Below, piece after piece: positions 1 to 7,189 of a stretch of 8,810 bases of DNA. A model generated the notes under the pieces. The model saw only the letters and a list, made by a program, of their open reading frames with translations, was not told the DNA's origin and did no database searches. A program made the position numbers and the translations under genes. Origin of the DNA: Clostridiales bacterium UBA735 (GTDB lineage: Bacteria; Bacillota; Clostridia; Oscillospirales; Oscillospiraceae); contig DBLB01000056.1 of assembly GCA_002298695.1 (NCBI GenBank), forward strand, positions 1-8,810. The letters are read 5' to 3'. Position 1 is the first letter of the stretch. Each line of letters starts with the position of its first letter.

Positions 1-191
1 CCATCGAGCAGGACGCCGACTCCGTCATGTTCATCTACCGCGACGACTATTACAACGAAAACTCGGAGGAAAAGAACGTCGCCGAGTGCATCGTCGCCAA
101 AAACCGCCACGGCGAGACCGGCACGGTCAAGCTCCAGTGGCTCCCGCAGTATACCACGTTCTCGAATCTGGAGTGGAAGCATGAGGAATAA
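1..191 (+). CDS. dnaB: Replicative DNA helicase DnaB, C-terminal fragment (5' end outside window)
   Basis: This is the last 62 codons of an open frame that enters from the left edge (first complete codon at position 3) and stops with TAA at 189-191. The visible protein begins [17 protein letters not shown] and continues with [16 protein letters not shown], which matches the end of the RecA-like ATPase domain of DnaB. The K-x-R-x-G segment corresponds to the region that carries the arginine finger reaching into the neighbouring subunit's ATP site. DnaB is the hexameric helicase that unwinds the replication fork. The tail after the family core (about 20 residues, ending EWKHEE) is short, as is usual. 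The gene overlaps the start of tilS by 11 nt in a different frame, so the two are probably co-transcribed and may be translationally coupled. Identification is from recognised motifs; the N-terminal and Walker A regions cannot be seen. Confidence 0.93.
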   Translation, partial: IEQDADSVMFIYRDDYYNENSEEKNVAECIVAKNRHGETGTVKLQWLPQYTTFSNLEWKHEE

Positions 192-1518
192 TATCCTTCG
201 CTGGTGCCGGGAAAACGCCCTGCTCTCGCCGGGTCAGTCCGTCATCTGCGCCGTCTCCGGCGGCGCAGACTCCGTCGCCATGCTGCATGTCCTGCGTGCG
301 CTGCAATCAGAATTTGACCTGACCGTCTCCGCCGCGCACTTCAACCACCAACTCCGCGGCGCGGAATCCGACCGCGACGAAGCCTTCGTCCGGAAGCTCT
401 GTCAGAATTGGGACGTGCCGCTCACCGTCGCCTCCGGCGACGCCGCCGCAAGGGCGCGGCAGACCGGCGAATCGCTCGAAGAAGCCGCGCGCAGCCTTCG
501 CTATGCGTTCTTCGCCTCCCTCGGCCGGACCATCGCCACTGCCCATACCGCGGACGACAATCTGGAGACCATCCTCCTGAACCTCCTGCGCGGCACGGGC
601 CTCACCGGCCTTGCCGGCATTCCGCCGAAGCGGGATTTTCTCGTCCGCCCCATCCTCTGCTGCACGCGGCAGGATGTGCTGGCCTATCTGGAAGCAAATC
701 ACATCCCCCACGTAGAAGACTCGACCAACGCTGCGGACGACTGCGTCCGCAACCGGCTGCGGCACAATGTCCTCCCGCTCCTGAAAGCTGAAAATCCCGC
801 CCTTGCCGAAACGGCGCTTCGCAGCGCTCAGCTTCTCCGGCAGGACGATACCTTTCTGGATGAATTGGCCCAAACGGCGCTGCAAACCGCCAGCGCCGGA
901 CCGCTGGCGTGGCGCTGCGATGCGCTGCGCGCAGAGTCGGACGCCGTCCGCACCCGCGCCGTCCGCAAGATCCTGCAAACGATTGCGATCCGCAAGCTCT
1001 CACACACGCACATCGAAGCGGTCGACCGCCTGCTGTTCACGCAGGACCCCTCCGCCCGTGCCTCCCTCCCCGGCGGATGGGAAGCACGCCGGGAATACGG
1101 CCTGCTCCGCCTGACGCACGAATCGGACGTACCCGCATTCGCTCCCGTCCCCCTCATCCCCGGCAAGACGTCTTTCGTGCCGGAGCTCAACCTGAAGATC
1201 CGCTGCGAATTTACAAAAAACTTCACCAAAAATCATCCCGGCGCGTTCACATTTGCCTGCCGGTGTGATATGATAGACGCAATTCAGGAGCTGACGGTCC
1301 GTCCGCGCCTCCCCGGCGACGCCATGCGCCTCCCGGGCGGCCGGAAAACGCTCAAAAAACTCCTGATCGACCGGAAAGTCCCCGCCGCGCGCCGCGCGCT
1401 TGTGCCTGTGCTTGCGGACGCTTCCGGCGTTCTGGCCGTCTTCGGCCTCGGCCAGAACCTCGACCGCACCGCGATCGAGGGCGAACCGGCCCTTCTGTTT
1501 GACATTGAGAAAGATTGA
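181..1518 (+). CDS. tilS: tRNA(Ile)-lysidine synthase TilS
   Basis: TilS activates C34 of the CAU anticodon of a minor tRNA-Ile with ATP and attaches lysine, so that the tRNA reads AUA and is charged with isoleucine; the enzyme is cytoplasmic and essential in most bacteria. The 445-residue product carries the N-type ATP-pyrophosphatase P-loop SGGADS at residues 26-31, the family segment [10 protein letters not shown] beginning near residue 121 followed by [14 protein letters not shown], and the conserved [13 protein letters not shown] segment. The C-terminal TilS domain (about 370-440) shows VRPRLPGD and [13 protein letters not shown]. The length is normal for a full three-domain TilS. The ATG at 181 lies inside the end of dnaB, with a GGAG about 7 nt upstream. 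hpt follows after 22 nt. The tilS-hpt-ftsH order is widely conserved in Bacillota, which supports the call. Confidence 0.97.
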   Translation: MRNNILRWCRENALLSPGQSVICAVSGGADSVAMLHVLRALQSEFDLTVSAAHFNHQLRGAESDRDEAFVRKLCQNWDVPLTVASGDAAARARQTGESLEEAARSLRYAFFASLGRTIATAHTADDNLETILLNLLRGTGLTGLAGIPPKRDFLVRPILCCTRQDVLAYLEANHIPHVEDSTNAADDCVRNRLRHNVLPLLKAENPALAETALRSAQLLRQDDTFLDELAQTALQTASAGPLAWRCDALRAESDAVRTRAVRKILQTIAIRKLSHTHIEAVDRLLFTQDPSARASLPGGWEARREYGLLRLTHESDVPAFAPVPLIPGKTSFVPELNLKIRCEFTKNFTKNHPGAFTFACRCDMIDAIQELTVRPRLPGDAMRLPGGRKTLKKLLIDRKVPAARRALVPVLADASGVLAVFGLGQNLDRTAIEGEPALLFDIEKD

Positions 1519-1526
1519 AAAATAAA

Positions 1527-1532
1527 GAGGAG
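1527..1532 (+). promoter_or_regulatory. Ribosome binding site of hpt
   Basis: GAGGAG lies 8 nt before the ATG at 1541, inside the 22-nt gap after tilS. It is a strong Shine-Dalgarno match and fixes the hpt start. Confidence 0.8.
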
Positions 1533-1540
1533 TACGCCGT

Positions 1541-2101
1541 ATGATCAACAAAACCGATATGCTCGCAGATATTGAACGAGTGCTCGTCCCCGAGGCAGAC
1601 ATCCACGCCCGCATCAAAGAAGTCGGTGCCCAGATCGCCGCCGATTACCGCGGCAAATGCCCGATCCTCGTCGGCGTTCTGAAGGGCGTCGTGCCGTTCT
1701 TTGCCGAGATGGCCGCCGCCATCGACATCCCCGTCCAGGAGGATTTCATGTGCGTCACGTCGTTCGAGGGCGGCACGGAATCCACCGGCAAGCTCACCTT
1801 CCGCAAAGACATCGACCACGACATCGAGGGCCGCGACGTGCTGATCCTCGAGGACATCATCGACTCCGGCAGCACGCTGAAGATGATCGTCGAGCTCTTC
1901 CAGGCCCGCAATCCCGCCTCCGTCAAGATCTGCACCCTGCTCGACAAGCCCTCCGGCCGCAAGGTCGATCTGGCGCCGGACTATACCTGCTTCACGATCC
2001 CGGCGGCGTTTGTCGTCGGCTTTGGCCTCGATTACGAGGACTATTACCGCAATCTCCCGTACGTCGGTGTCCTGAAGCCGGCAGTCTATCAGGAGAAGTA
2101 A
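1541..2101 (+). CDS. hpt: Hypoxanthine (guanine) phosphoribosyltransferase
   Basis: This enzyme transfers the phosphoribosyl group of PRPP to hypoxanthine or guanine, giving IMP or GMP in purine salvage. The 186-residue length is typical. The PRPP-binding signature is LILEDIIDSGSTL at residues 101-113, with the acidic pair E104-D105. The segment LDKPSGRK (135-141) and the C-terminal GFGLDYEDYYRNLPYVGVLKP are strongly HPRT-like and resemble Bacillus and clostridial enzymes. Two local departures stand out: the flexible loop reads TSFEGGTES (73-81), where most family members have Ser-Tyr, and the PRPP loop has SGST rather than the more usual TGLT/SGLT. The start is fixed by GAGGAG 8 nt upstream. 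ftsH begins 12 nt downstream, and its Shine-Dalgarno sequence overlaps the hpt stop. Substrate preference (hypoxanthine versus guanine) cannot be decided from sequence. Confidence 0.95.
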   Translation: MINKTDMLADIERVLVPEADIHARIKEVGAQIAADYRGKCPILVGVLKGVVPFFAEMAAAIDIPVQEDFMCVTSFEGGTESTGKLTFRKDIDHDIEGRDVLILEDIIDSGSTLKMIVELFQARNPASVKICTLLDKPSGRKVDLAPDYTCFTIPAAFVVGFGLDYEDYYRNLPYVGVLKPAVYQEK

Positions 2102-2106
2102 AGGAG
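2099..2106 (+). promoter_or_regulatory. Ribosome binding site of ftsH overlapping the hpt stop codon
   Basis: TAAAGGAG contains both the hpt stop (TAA, 2099-2101) and a near-perfect Shine-Dalgarno sequence. It lies 7 nt before a TTG at 2114, and no ATG or GTG sits at a suitable distance, so it decides the TTG start of ftsH. The overlap suggests that ribosomes finishing hpt help to start ftsH. Confidence 0.8.
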
Positions 2107-2113
2107 AACATCA

Positions 2114-4027
2114 TTGACGCAACAGCCGAAATCCTTCAATCTGCTGCTTTTGCTGCTCATCGGTGTACTGATTCTGGCCTCCGTCTCCGGTTCTCTGTTC
2201 GGCGATCATACGACCGCCGGACTGAGCTATTCCGAGGTGCGCGACCTGTTCGAGGCCGAGCAGGTAGAATCCTTCACGATGACCGGCAATCTGCTTTCGC
2301 TGCATCTGAACAAGCCCTTCCACGGCTCCTCGGATGTTTCGCTCCGCATCGGCGATCTGGATACGTTCCACGCCGATCTCGACCCGCTCATCACCGCGCA
2401 GCACGCCGCCGGGATCCTGACCAGCTATGACTATCAGCCGGCCAGCACGCCCTGGTACCGCACCCTGATGCCTTACCTGCTCGGTTTTGGCCTGCTGGTG
2501 CTGCTCTGGTTCTTCTTTGCCGCGCGCGCCAACGGCGGCCCCGGCGCCATGGCACAGTTTACGCATGCCAATGCGCGCTTCGGCATCCCCACCGACCAGA
2601 CCGTCACCTTCCAGGACGTGGCCGGCGCAGACGAGGAAAAAGAGGAGCTCGCCGAGATCGTTGAATTCCTGCGCGACCCGAAGCAGTTCACCGCCATGGG
2701 TGCAAAAATCCCCAAGGGCGTCCTGCTCGTCGGCCCTCCGGGCACCGGCAAAACGCTTCTGGCCCGCGCCGTTGCGGGCGAAGCGGGCGTGTCGTTCCTG
2801 TCGATCTCCGGCTCCGATTTTGTCGAGCTGTATGTCGGCGTCGGCGCAAGCCGTGTGCGTGACCTGTTCGAGCAGGCCAAAAAAGTAGCGCCCGCCATCG
2901 TCTTCATCGACGAGATCGACGCCGTCGGCCGCCGCAGAGGCGCGGGTCTCGGCGGCGGACACGACGAGCGCGAGCAGACGCTCAACCAGCTTCTCGTCGA
3001 AATGGACGGCTTCTCGGCCAACGAGGGCGTCATCGTCATCGCCGCGACCAACCGTCAGGACATTCTCGATCCCGCCCTGCTCCGTCCCGGCCGCTTCGAC
3101 CGGCAGATCTATGTCGGCCGTCCCGACTGGCGCGGCCGCGAGGCCATTCTGAAAGTCCACTCCCGCAACAAGCCGCTGGCCGACAATGTCAATCTGGCCT
3201 CTCTTGCCAAGGCGACCGCCGGATTTACGGGAGCCGACCTTGCAAACCTGCTGAACGAGGGCGCGCTGCTCGCCGCCCGCAAGGGCCGCCATGTCATCAC
3301 GATGAAGGATCTCGAGGACGCGCTCATCAAGGTCATCGCCGGCCCCGAAAAGCACAGCCGCCTCGTCTCCGAGCATGAAAAGCGCCTGACCGCTGTGCAC
3401 GAGGCGGGCCACGCCATCACCATGTACGTCCTGCCCACGCAGGATCCCGTCCACCTTATCACGATCATCCCGCGCGGCACGGCGGGCGGCATGACCATCA
3501 GCCTCCCGCAGGATGACCAGCAGTACAACACGCGCAACGAGATGTTCGAGACGATCGTCACGTTCCTCGGCGGCCGTGTGGCAGAACAGCTGCGCATGGG
3601 CGATATTTCGACCGGCGCTTCGAACGATCTTCAGCGCGCCAGCGGCATTGCCCGCGACATGGTCGCAAAGTACGGCATGACCGACGCGCTCGGCCCCGTC
3701 TCGTATGCCAGCGGCGGTGAGGTCTTCATTGGGCGCGACTACGAAAAGACGAAGTCCTATTCCGAGAAGGTCGCCGGCTCCATCGACGATGAAGTCGAGG
3801 CCATCATGCGCAAGGCATATACGGAATGCGAACGCATCCTCCGGAAAAACGCCGCAAAGCTCGATGCCGTGGCGGATTATCTCTTCGAACACGAAAACAT
3901 GACCCGCGCCCAGTTCGAGGCCGTCATGGAAAATCGCGAAATTCCCTCCGGCGACGTTGCCAAAATCACCTCCTTCGAGGAAACGGACGGCCATTCCGAC
4001 CAATCATCGGGCAAAATATCCAGCTGA
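2114..4027 (+). CDS. ftsH: ATP-dependent zinc metalloprotease FtsH
   Basis: FtsH is a hexameric membrane-anchored AAA+ protease that extracts and degrades unneeded membrane proteins and some cytosolic regulators. The 637-residue product has transmembrane helix 1 at about 8-28, a short extracytoplasmic domain, and helix 2 at about 118-137. The cytoplasmic part carries Walker A GPPGTGKT (207-214), the pore segment [12 protein letters not shown], Walker B VFIDEID (263-269, D266-E267) and the second region of homology with [20 protein letters not shown], including the arginine fingers. The M41 peptidase motif HEAGH is at 429-433, with the probable third zinc ligand D505 in [10 protein letters not shown]. 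Everything needed for activity is present. The pore aromatic is Tyr instead of the Phe of E. coli FtsH, a conservative change. The start is TTG, set by the Shine-Dalgarno sequence overlapping the hpt stop. A hairpin terminator follows 9 nt after the stop, making this the last gene of the operon. Confidence 0.97.
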   Translation: MTQQPKSFNLLLLLLIGVLILASVSGSLFGDHTTAGLSYSEVRDLFEAEQVESFTMTGNLLSLHLNKPFHGSSDVSLRIGDLDTFHADLDPLITAQHAAGILTSYDYQPASTPWYRTLMPYLLGFGLLVLLWFFFAARANGGPGAMAQFTHANARFGIPTDQTVTFQDVAGADEEKEELAEIVEFLRDPKQFTAMGAKIPKGVLLVGPPGTGKTLLARAVAGEAGVSFLSISGSDFVELYVGVGASRVRDLFEQAKKVAPAIVFIDEIDAVGRRRGAGLGGGHDEREQTLNQLLVEMDGFSANEGVIVIAATNRQDILDPALLRPGRFDRQIYVGRPDWRGREAILKVHSRNKPLADNVNLASLAKATAGFTGADLANLLNEGALLAARKGRHVITMKDLEDALIKVIAGPEKHSRLVSEHEKRLTAVHEAGHAITMYVLPTQDPVHLITIIPRGTAGGMTISLPQDDQQYNTRNEMFETIVTFLGGRVAEQLRMGDISTGASNDLQRASGIARDMVAKYGMTDALGPVSYASGGEVFIGRDYEKTKSYSEKVAGSIDDEVEAIMRKAYTECERILRKNAAKLDAVADYLFEHENMTRAQFEAVMENREIPSGDVAKITSFEETDGHSDQSSGKISS

Positions 4028-4036
4028 AAACAACAC

Positions 4037-4071
4037 TGCCTGACGCTTTGCGTCAGGCAATGTCTCTTTTT
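4037..4071 (+). terminator. Rho-independent terminator of the dnaB-tilS-hpt-ftsH operon, probably shared with the opposing operon
   Basis: A perfect 9-bp stem (TGCCTGACG at 4037-4045 and CGTCAGGCA at 4051-4059) encloses a 5-nt loop and is followed by TGTCTCTTTTT on the plus strand. It lies 9 nt after the ftsH stop and just before the end of the convergent minus-strand gene at 4075. Read on the minus strand, the same stem is followed by GTGTTGTTTT, a weaker but plausible U-rich tail, so it may terminate both operons. Confidence 0.92.
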
Positions 4072-4074
4072 GCC

Positions 4075-4773
4075 CTACAGGAAGAACTTCCGCTGCAAGG
4101 ACTCGCGCAGCGGCTTACAGACGGCGATGATAATCAGCATCAGCCCCAGGATCACGCCCGCCGCCAGCGGGTAAAACGACCAGAAAAACGTCTCGTGCAG
4201 CTGGAACGTCAGATTGATGAGAAACTCGATCAGAACCGCCAGCCCGCCTCCGAGGATCAATCCGCCGCCGTAAATGTACAGATATCCGGCGTGCAGATAG
4301 CGCGTCAGCGCCACGACCGCTGTCACCAGCAGCCCGATGGCCCCCGTGACCGGGAACGCGAACGACAGGAACCAGTGTCCGCCGGTCGCAAAATCGATGT
4401 AGAGCAGGTAAAGGCCGATGGCCGCAAAATCGACCGGCACAAAAATCACCGGATTCGGGTGCCGGAACCACATCGGCAGCAGGATGATGATATACAGCAG
4501 CCCAATGGCTCCCGCCGCATAGCCGGACCAGACGATCGTCCCGTTGATCCGCCAGTCGCACAGCAGCACGATCACCGCCGGCAGCAGCGCCAGCACCGTC
4601 AGCACGAACAGAATTCCGGACCGGTTCACCGCCTCCGGCCGGATCCTGCGGTCGGGCGGATAGGGCGGTTCGCCAAGCGTCCGCGGAATGTCCGGATGAA
4701 AGACCGGCGTGCCGCAAAGCGGACATTTCTTTTCACTGTCGGCGAGCTCCACGCCGCATTTCACACAATACAT
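4075..4773 (-). CDS. Zinc-ribbon six-helix membrane protein (DUF6320-like), function unknown
   Basis: The 232-residue product begins with a small zinc ribbon: CVKC at residues 3-6 and CPLC at 17-20. A proline-rich linker leads to about six hydrophobic helices (roughly 53-72, 79-102, 108-128, 133-156, 161-187, 196-219) and a short basic tail ending RKFFL. No signal peptide or catalytic motif is visible; the ribbon is probably cytoplasmic. It resembles the DUF6320 family as I remember it, which is common in clostridia and uncharacterised. The ATG at 4773 has an AAGGA-type ribosome site just after the stop of the upstream hydrolase/acyltransferase gene, with 17 nt between the two genes, so they form an operon. 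From that pairing I infer a membrane partner or transporter for the acyltransferase's substrate; this is not shown by the sequence. The family name is less certain than the domain architecture. Confidence 0.82.
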   Translation of the reverse strand: MYCVKCGVELADSEKKCPLCGTPVFHPDIPRTLGEPPYPPDRRIRPEAVNRSGILFVLTVLALLPAVIVLLCDWRINGTIVWSGYAAGAIGLLYIIILLPMWFRHPNPVIFVPVDFAAIGLYLLYIDFATGGHWFLSFAFPVTGAIGLLVTAVVALTRYLHAGYLYIYGGGLILGGGLAVLIEFLINLTFQLHETFFWSFYPLAAGVILGLMLIIIAVCKPLRESLQRKFFL

Positions 4774-4790
4774 AATCTACGCTTCCTTTC

Positions 4791-6953
4791 TCACCAGCGC
4801 TGGTTGCTCTCCGCCTTGACGGGCAGCCCCAGCCGGTGCAGTACGCGGTAAAAATGGGATTCCAGTTCCGGTTCCCGCGTGTTGCGGATGAAATTGACGT
4901 ACATGATCCCGTCCCAGGAGGCCACGCCGCAGTTGTAGTGCGCCTTTGCCGGCACGCCGATGATAAAATCCACCCGCGCCACATACTGTGCCATCTCCTC
5001 CGGCAGCTTCACCAGCCCGAGGTTGGACAGGCACAGGCTGGATTTGCATTCGCCGACCATATCGAACGCAATGCGCATCGCCACATTTTTGATGAACAGC
5101 GGCATCACGCGCAGCACCGGCGAACGCTCGCTCGCCACGTTCGTCGCGATTTTTGCCGCCATCTGCCGCGGGTCGTTTCCGAGGCCCATCCAGTGATGCA
5201 CCAGCGAGCAGATCTCGTCAAACGTATAGTCGCCGAGGCGCGGGTCGATCTCCGGCGTCACATAGGAGGCAAAATTCCGCAGCGTCCTGCTTGGAAACAG
5301 TGTGCGCAGGTTGACCGGCAGCAGCACCTTCACCGGCTTTCTGTGCCGCCGGCGCGGCGTCTGTTCGGCCTGCAATTCACAGATGGCCTGCATCATGGCC
5401 GCCGCGATCAGCTCTGTCACGCTGACGTGATGCGCATGTGCGCAGTCCTTCACCCGGCCGACAGGAATCATCAGCGTCGTCAGATTCAAAAATCCGTCCG
5501 GCTCCGGCGTCCCCGACAGCTGATAGGCCGTCGCCTCGCTGCGGCTGGCGTGGACGCTGCCCGCATAGCGCAGGAAACTGTCCTCCAGCTCCTCCTCGTT
5601 CGGGTCCTCCAGGCGCCCGAGTACGCCGTCCGCCGCCGGGATCGAAATGCCGTATTTCTGGCAGAGATACTCCGCCACCAGTGTCTTGAGGAAAATCAGT
5701 CCGCCTGTCCCGTCGGTCACAGCGTGGAAAAACTCTACTGCGATCCGTTCCCGGTACACCAGCACGCGGAACGCGCACTTGCGCACATCGTCAAACGGCA
5801 CATGTACCAGCGGATAGCTCTTTTCCTCCTCGATCGGCGGGGCCTTCGGGATCTGCTCCAGATAGTACCAGAACACGCCGCGCCGCAGCCGCACTGCGAT
5901 CGACGGAAACCGCCGTACCGTCACATCCAGCGCCGCGCGCAGCACCTGCACGTCCACCGCCTCCGTCAGCGTCATAGACAGCCGGAAATAGTTGGTCCAG
6001 CCGCGCCGGCGGGCCGCCGGATAGATCTTCGCCGCGTTGTCCAGCCGCATCCAGCGCAGCTTTTTGGCCGGCGAGAGCACCCTGCTCAAAAAGCCGTTGA
6101 TCGTGTCGAAATCCGACATATTTTCGCTCAGATAGTAGAGCACATAGGCATGCCAGCGCTCGGGCGCAACGATCATCTGGCTGTCGCAGCCCGCTTTTTT
6201 CAGCTTATCGTGCAGCCGCCGCGTGTCGTCGAGCATGACCTCGTCCCCGCCGACGAACAGCAGCGACGGCGGAAAGCCGCGCAGGTCGCCGAACAGCGGC
6301 GAGCACAGCGGATTCTCCGGCGTATCGGTATAGCATTTTGCGTAAAAATCGAGCAGCTCCTTCGTCATCGACGGGTCGACTTCCCGATTGGTTTCATAGC
6401 TCTCGCCGGACTGCGTCAGGTCGGTCCAGGGCGAAATCCCGATCAGTCCGCAGGGCAGCGGCAGGTGCAGCTCCCGCAGCTTCAGACACAGCGCATAGAT
6501 GAGGCCGCCGCCCGCGCTCTCGCCGCAGAGCAGGATCTGCCGTGCCGGATAGCCCTTTTTCAGCAGATACCGATATGCCTCCAGCGCATCGTCCACCGCC
6601 GCAGGATAGCGGTTTTCCGGGGCCAGACGGTATGCCGCGCAGAACACGCGCACGCCGCACTCGTCGGCCAGCGTCGCTGCAAAGCCCTTCGCATATTCCA
6701 GACTGCCGCAGGTGTAGCCGCCGCCGTGCAGATAGAGCACGACGCCCTGCCGCCGCTCGTCCTTCGGCATCAGCCAGGCCCCCGAGAACTGTGCAAACGG
6801 ATGGTCGCGCACGAACACGTCATGCCGGTGGATGGCCTCCATGATCTCGCCGAGCTTGTCCTGCCCTTTCCGTGTCGCCTCCAGTGACAGATTGGCCGCA
6901 ATCGGCTTGAGGATGTGCAGCTGTGCCCGGACCAGCTTTGCCGGCAGTCCCAT
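4791..6953 (-). CDS. Fused HSL-type alpha/beta hydrolase and condensation-superfamily (COG4908-like) acyltransferase
   Basis: This is a 720-residue two-domain protein (numbering from the ATG at 6951-6953). Residues about 1-290 are an alpha/beta hydrolase of the hormone-sensitive-lipase/carboxylesterase type: oxyanion motif HGGG (76-79), nucleophile S146 in GESAGG, probable acid D237 in GGDEVML and base H268 in WHAY. From about residue 300 (MRLDNAAKIYPA) to the end is a chloramphenicol-acetyltransferase/condensation-like acyltransferase, with HAVTDG at 410-415 (the HxxxDG motif) and LSNLGLVKLP near the C-terminus. I recognise this half from clostridial proteins annotated as alcohol acetyltransferase; it usually stands alone. 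No signal peptide or membrane helix is visible. A longer frame reaches a TTG at 6977, but the promoter places transcription start near 6979, and AAAGGAG (6963-6969) lies 9 nt before the ATG at 6953. An ATG at 6959 is only 3 nt from it. Substrates are unknown; acyl transfer to or from an alcohol is inference from the folds. Confidence 0.9.
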   Translation of the reverse strand: MGLPAKLVRAQLHILKPIAANLSLEATRKGQDKLGEIMEAIHRHDVFVRDHPFAQFSGAWLMPKDERRQGVVLYLHGGGYTCGSLEYAKGFAATLADECGVRVFCAAYRLAPENRYPAAVDDALEAYRYLLKKGYPARQILLCGESAGGGLIYALCLKLRELHLPLPCGLIGISPWTDLTQSGESYETNREVDPSMTKELLDFYAKCYTDTPENPLCSPLFGDLRGFPPSLLFVGGDEVMLDDTRRLHDKLKKAGCDSQMIVAPERWHAYVLYYLSENMSDFDTINGFLSRVLSPAKKLRWMRLDNAAKIYPAARRRGWTNYFRLSMTLTEAVDVQVLRAALDVTVRRFPSIAVRLRRGVFWYYLEQIPKAPPIEEEKSYPLVHVPFDDVRKCAFRVLVYRERIAVEFFHAVTDGTGGLIFLKTLVAEYLCQKYGISIPAADGVLGRLEDPNEEELEDSFLRYAGSVHASRSEATAYQLSGTPEPDGFLNLTTLMIPVGRVKDCAHAHHVSVTELIAAAMMQAICELQAEQTPRRRHRKPVKVLLPVNLRTLFPSRTLRNFASYVTPEIDPRLGDYTFDEICSLVHHWMGLGNDPRQMAAKIATNVASERSPVLRVMPLFIKNVAMRIAFDMVGECKSSLCLSNLGLVKLPEEMAQYVARVDFIIGVPAKAHYNCGVASWDGIMYVNFIRNTREPELESHFYRVLHRLGLPVKAESNQRW

Positions 6954-6962
6954 ACGCATCCG

Positions 6963-6969
6963 CTCCTTT
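6963..6969 (-). promoter_or_regulatory. Ribosome binding site of the hydrolase/acyltransferase gene
   Basis: On the minus strand this reads AAAGGAG. It lies 9 nt before the ATG at 6953 and only 3 nt before an ATG at 6959. It falls inside the longer open frame that begins with TTG at 6977, which argues against that upstream start. Confidence 0.8.
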
Positions 6970-6985
6970 CTCTGCAATCGAGGCT

Positions 6986-7014
6986 ATTATACCCGTTTTT
7001 CGCGTTCTTGTAAA
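6986..7014 (-). promoter_or_regulatory. SigA-type promoter of the hydrolase/acyltransferase-DUF6320 operon
   Basis: On the minus strand, TTTACA (7009-7014) and a perfect TATAAT (6986-6991) are separated by exactly 17 bp. This is one mismatch from the vegetative sigma consensus. Transcription is predicted to begin near 6979, leaving a leader of about 26 nt that contains the ribosome binding site. No operator-like inverted repeat is obvious around it, so expression may be largely constitutive. Confidence 0.88.
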
Positions 7015-7054
7015 GCATCGGGCACGCAGCAGCTGTGTTCTATGTGCGGTGTGC

Positions 7055-7090
7055 AAAAAAGCAGAGGCCGAAAGGAGCTTCGGTCTCTGC
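7055..7090 (-). terminator. Rho-independent terminator after the radical SAM gene
   Basis: A 12-bp stem with one G-T pair (7061-7072 with 7079-7090) and a 6-nt loop is followed on the minus strand by TTTTTT (7055-7060). It lies about 100 nt downstream of the radical SAM stop and insulates that gene from the promoter at 6986-7014. The plus strand also has a CGTTTTT tail (7091-7097), so the hairpin could work in either direction, although no plus-strand gene leads into it. Confidence 0.9.
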
Positions 7091-7107
7091 CGTTTTTGGG
7101 GGATTTT

Positions 7108-7170
7108 GAACCGTTCGGGAACCGCGGCGGAACCGGGCGCGAACCGTAACGGGGAACCGTAGCGGAACCG
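7108..7170. repeat. Six-unit GAACCG array with about 11-bp period
   Basis: GAACCG occurs at 7108, 7119, 7130, 7141, 7154 and 7165, giving intervals of 11, 11, 11, 13 and 11 bp. The bases between units vary but are G/C-rich (for example TTCGG, CGGCG, GGCGC, TAGCG). The array sits in the untranslated region between the radical SAM stop (7190) and its terminator (7061-7090). Its unit reads CGGTTC in the minus-strand transcript. Function unknown. Confidence 0.8.
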
Positions 7171-7189
7171 GGACGCTGCCGGGAGCGCG

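Noticed and set aside
2111..4003. A 630-codon open frame on the minus strand opposite ftsH.
   Set aside because: It lies wholly opposite an unmistakable ftsH, has low-complexity composition and no recognisable motif. GC-rich codon bias leaves the opposite strand free of stops.
3826..4851. A 341-codon plus-strand frame crossing the end of ftsH, the terminator and the opposing membrane-protein gene.
   Set aside because: It runs through a strong terminator, has an Arg/Gln-rich low-complexity product and overlaps two real genes. No ribosome site supports it.
4836..6887. A 683-codon open frame on the plus strand opposite the hydrolase/acyltransferase gene.
   Set aside because: The product is rich in His, Arg and Gln with no domain signature, while the minus strand shows two full sets of catalytic motifs plus a promoter and ribosome site. 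It is a shadow of that gene.
7108..7170. CRISPR array or plasmid-type iterons.
   Set aside because: The hexamer units and 5-7 nt gaps are far too short for CRISPR, and there is no cas gene, replication initiator or AT-rich origin nearby.
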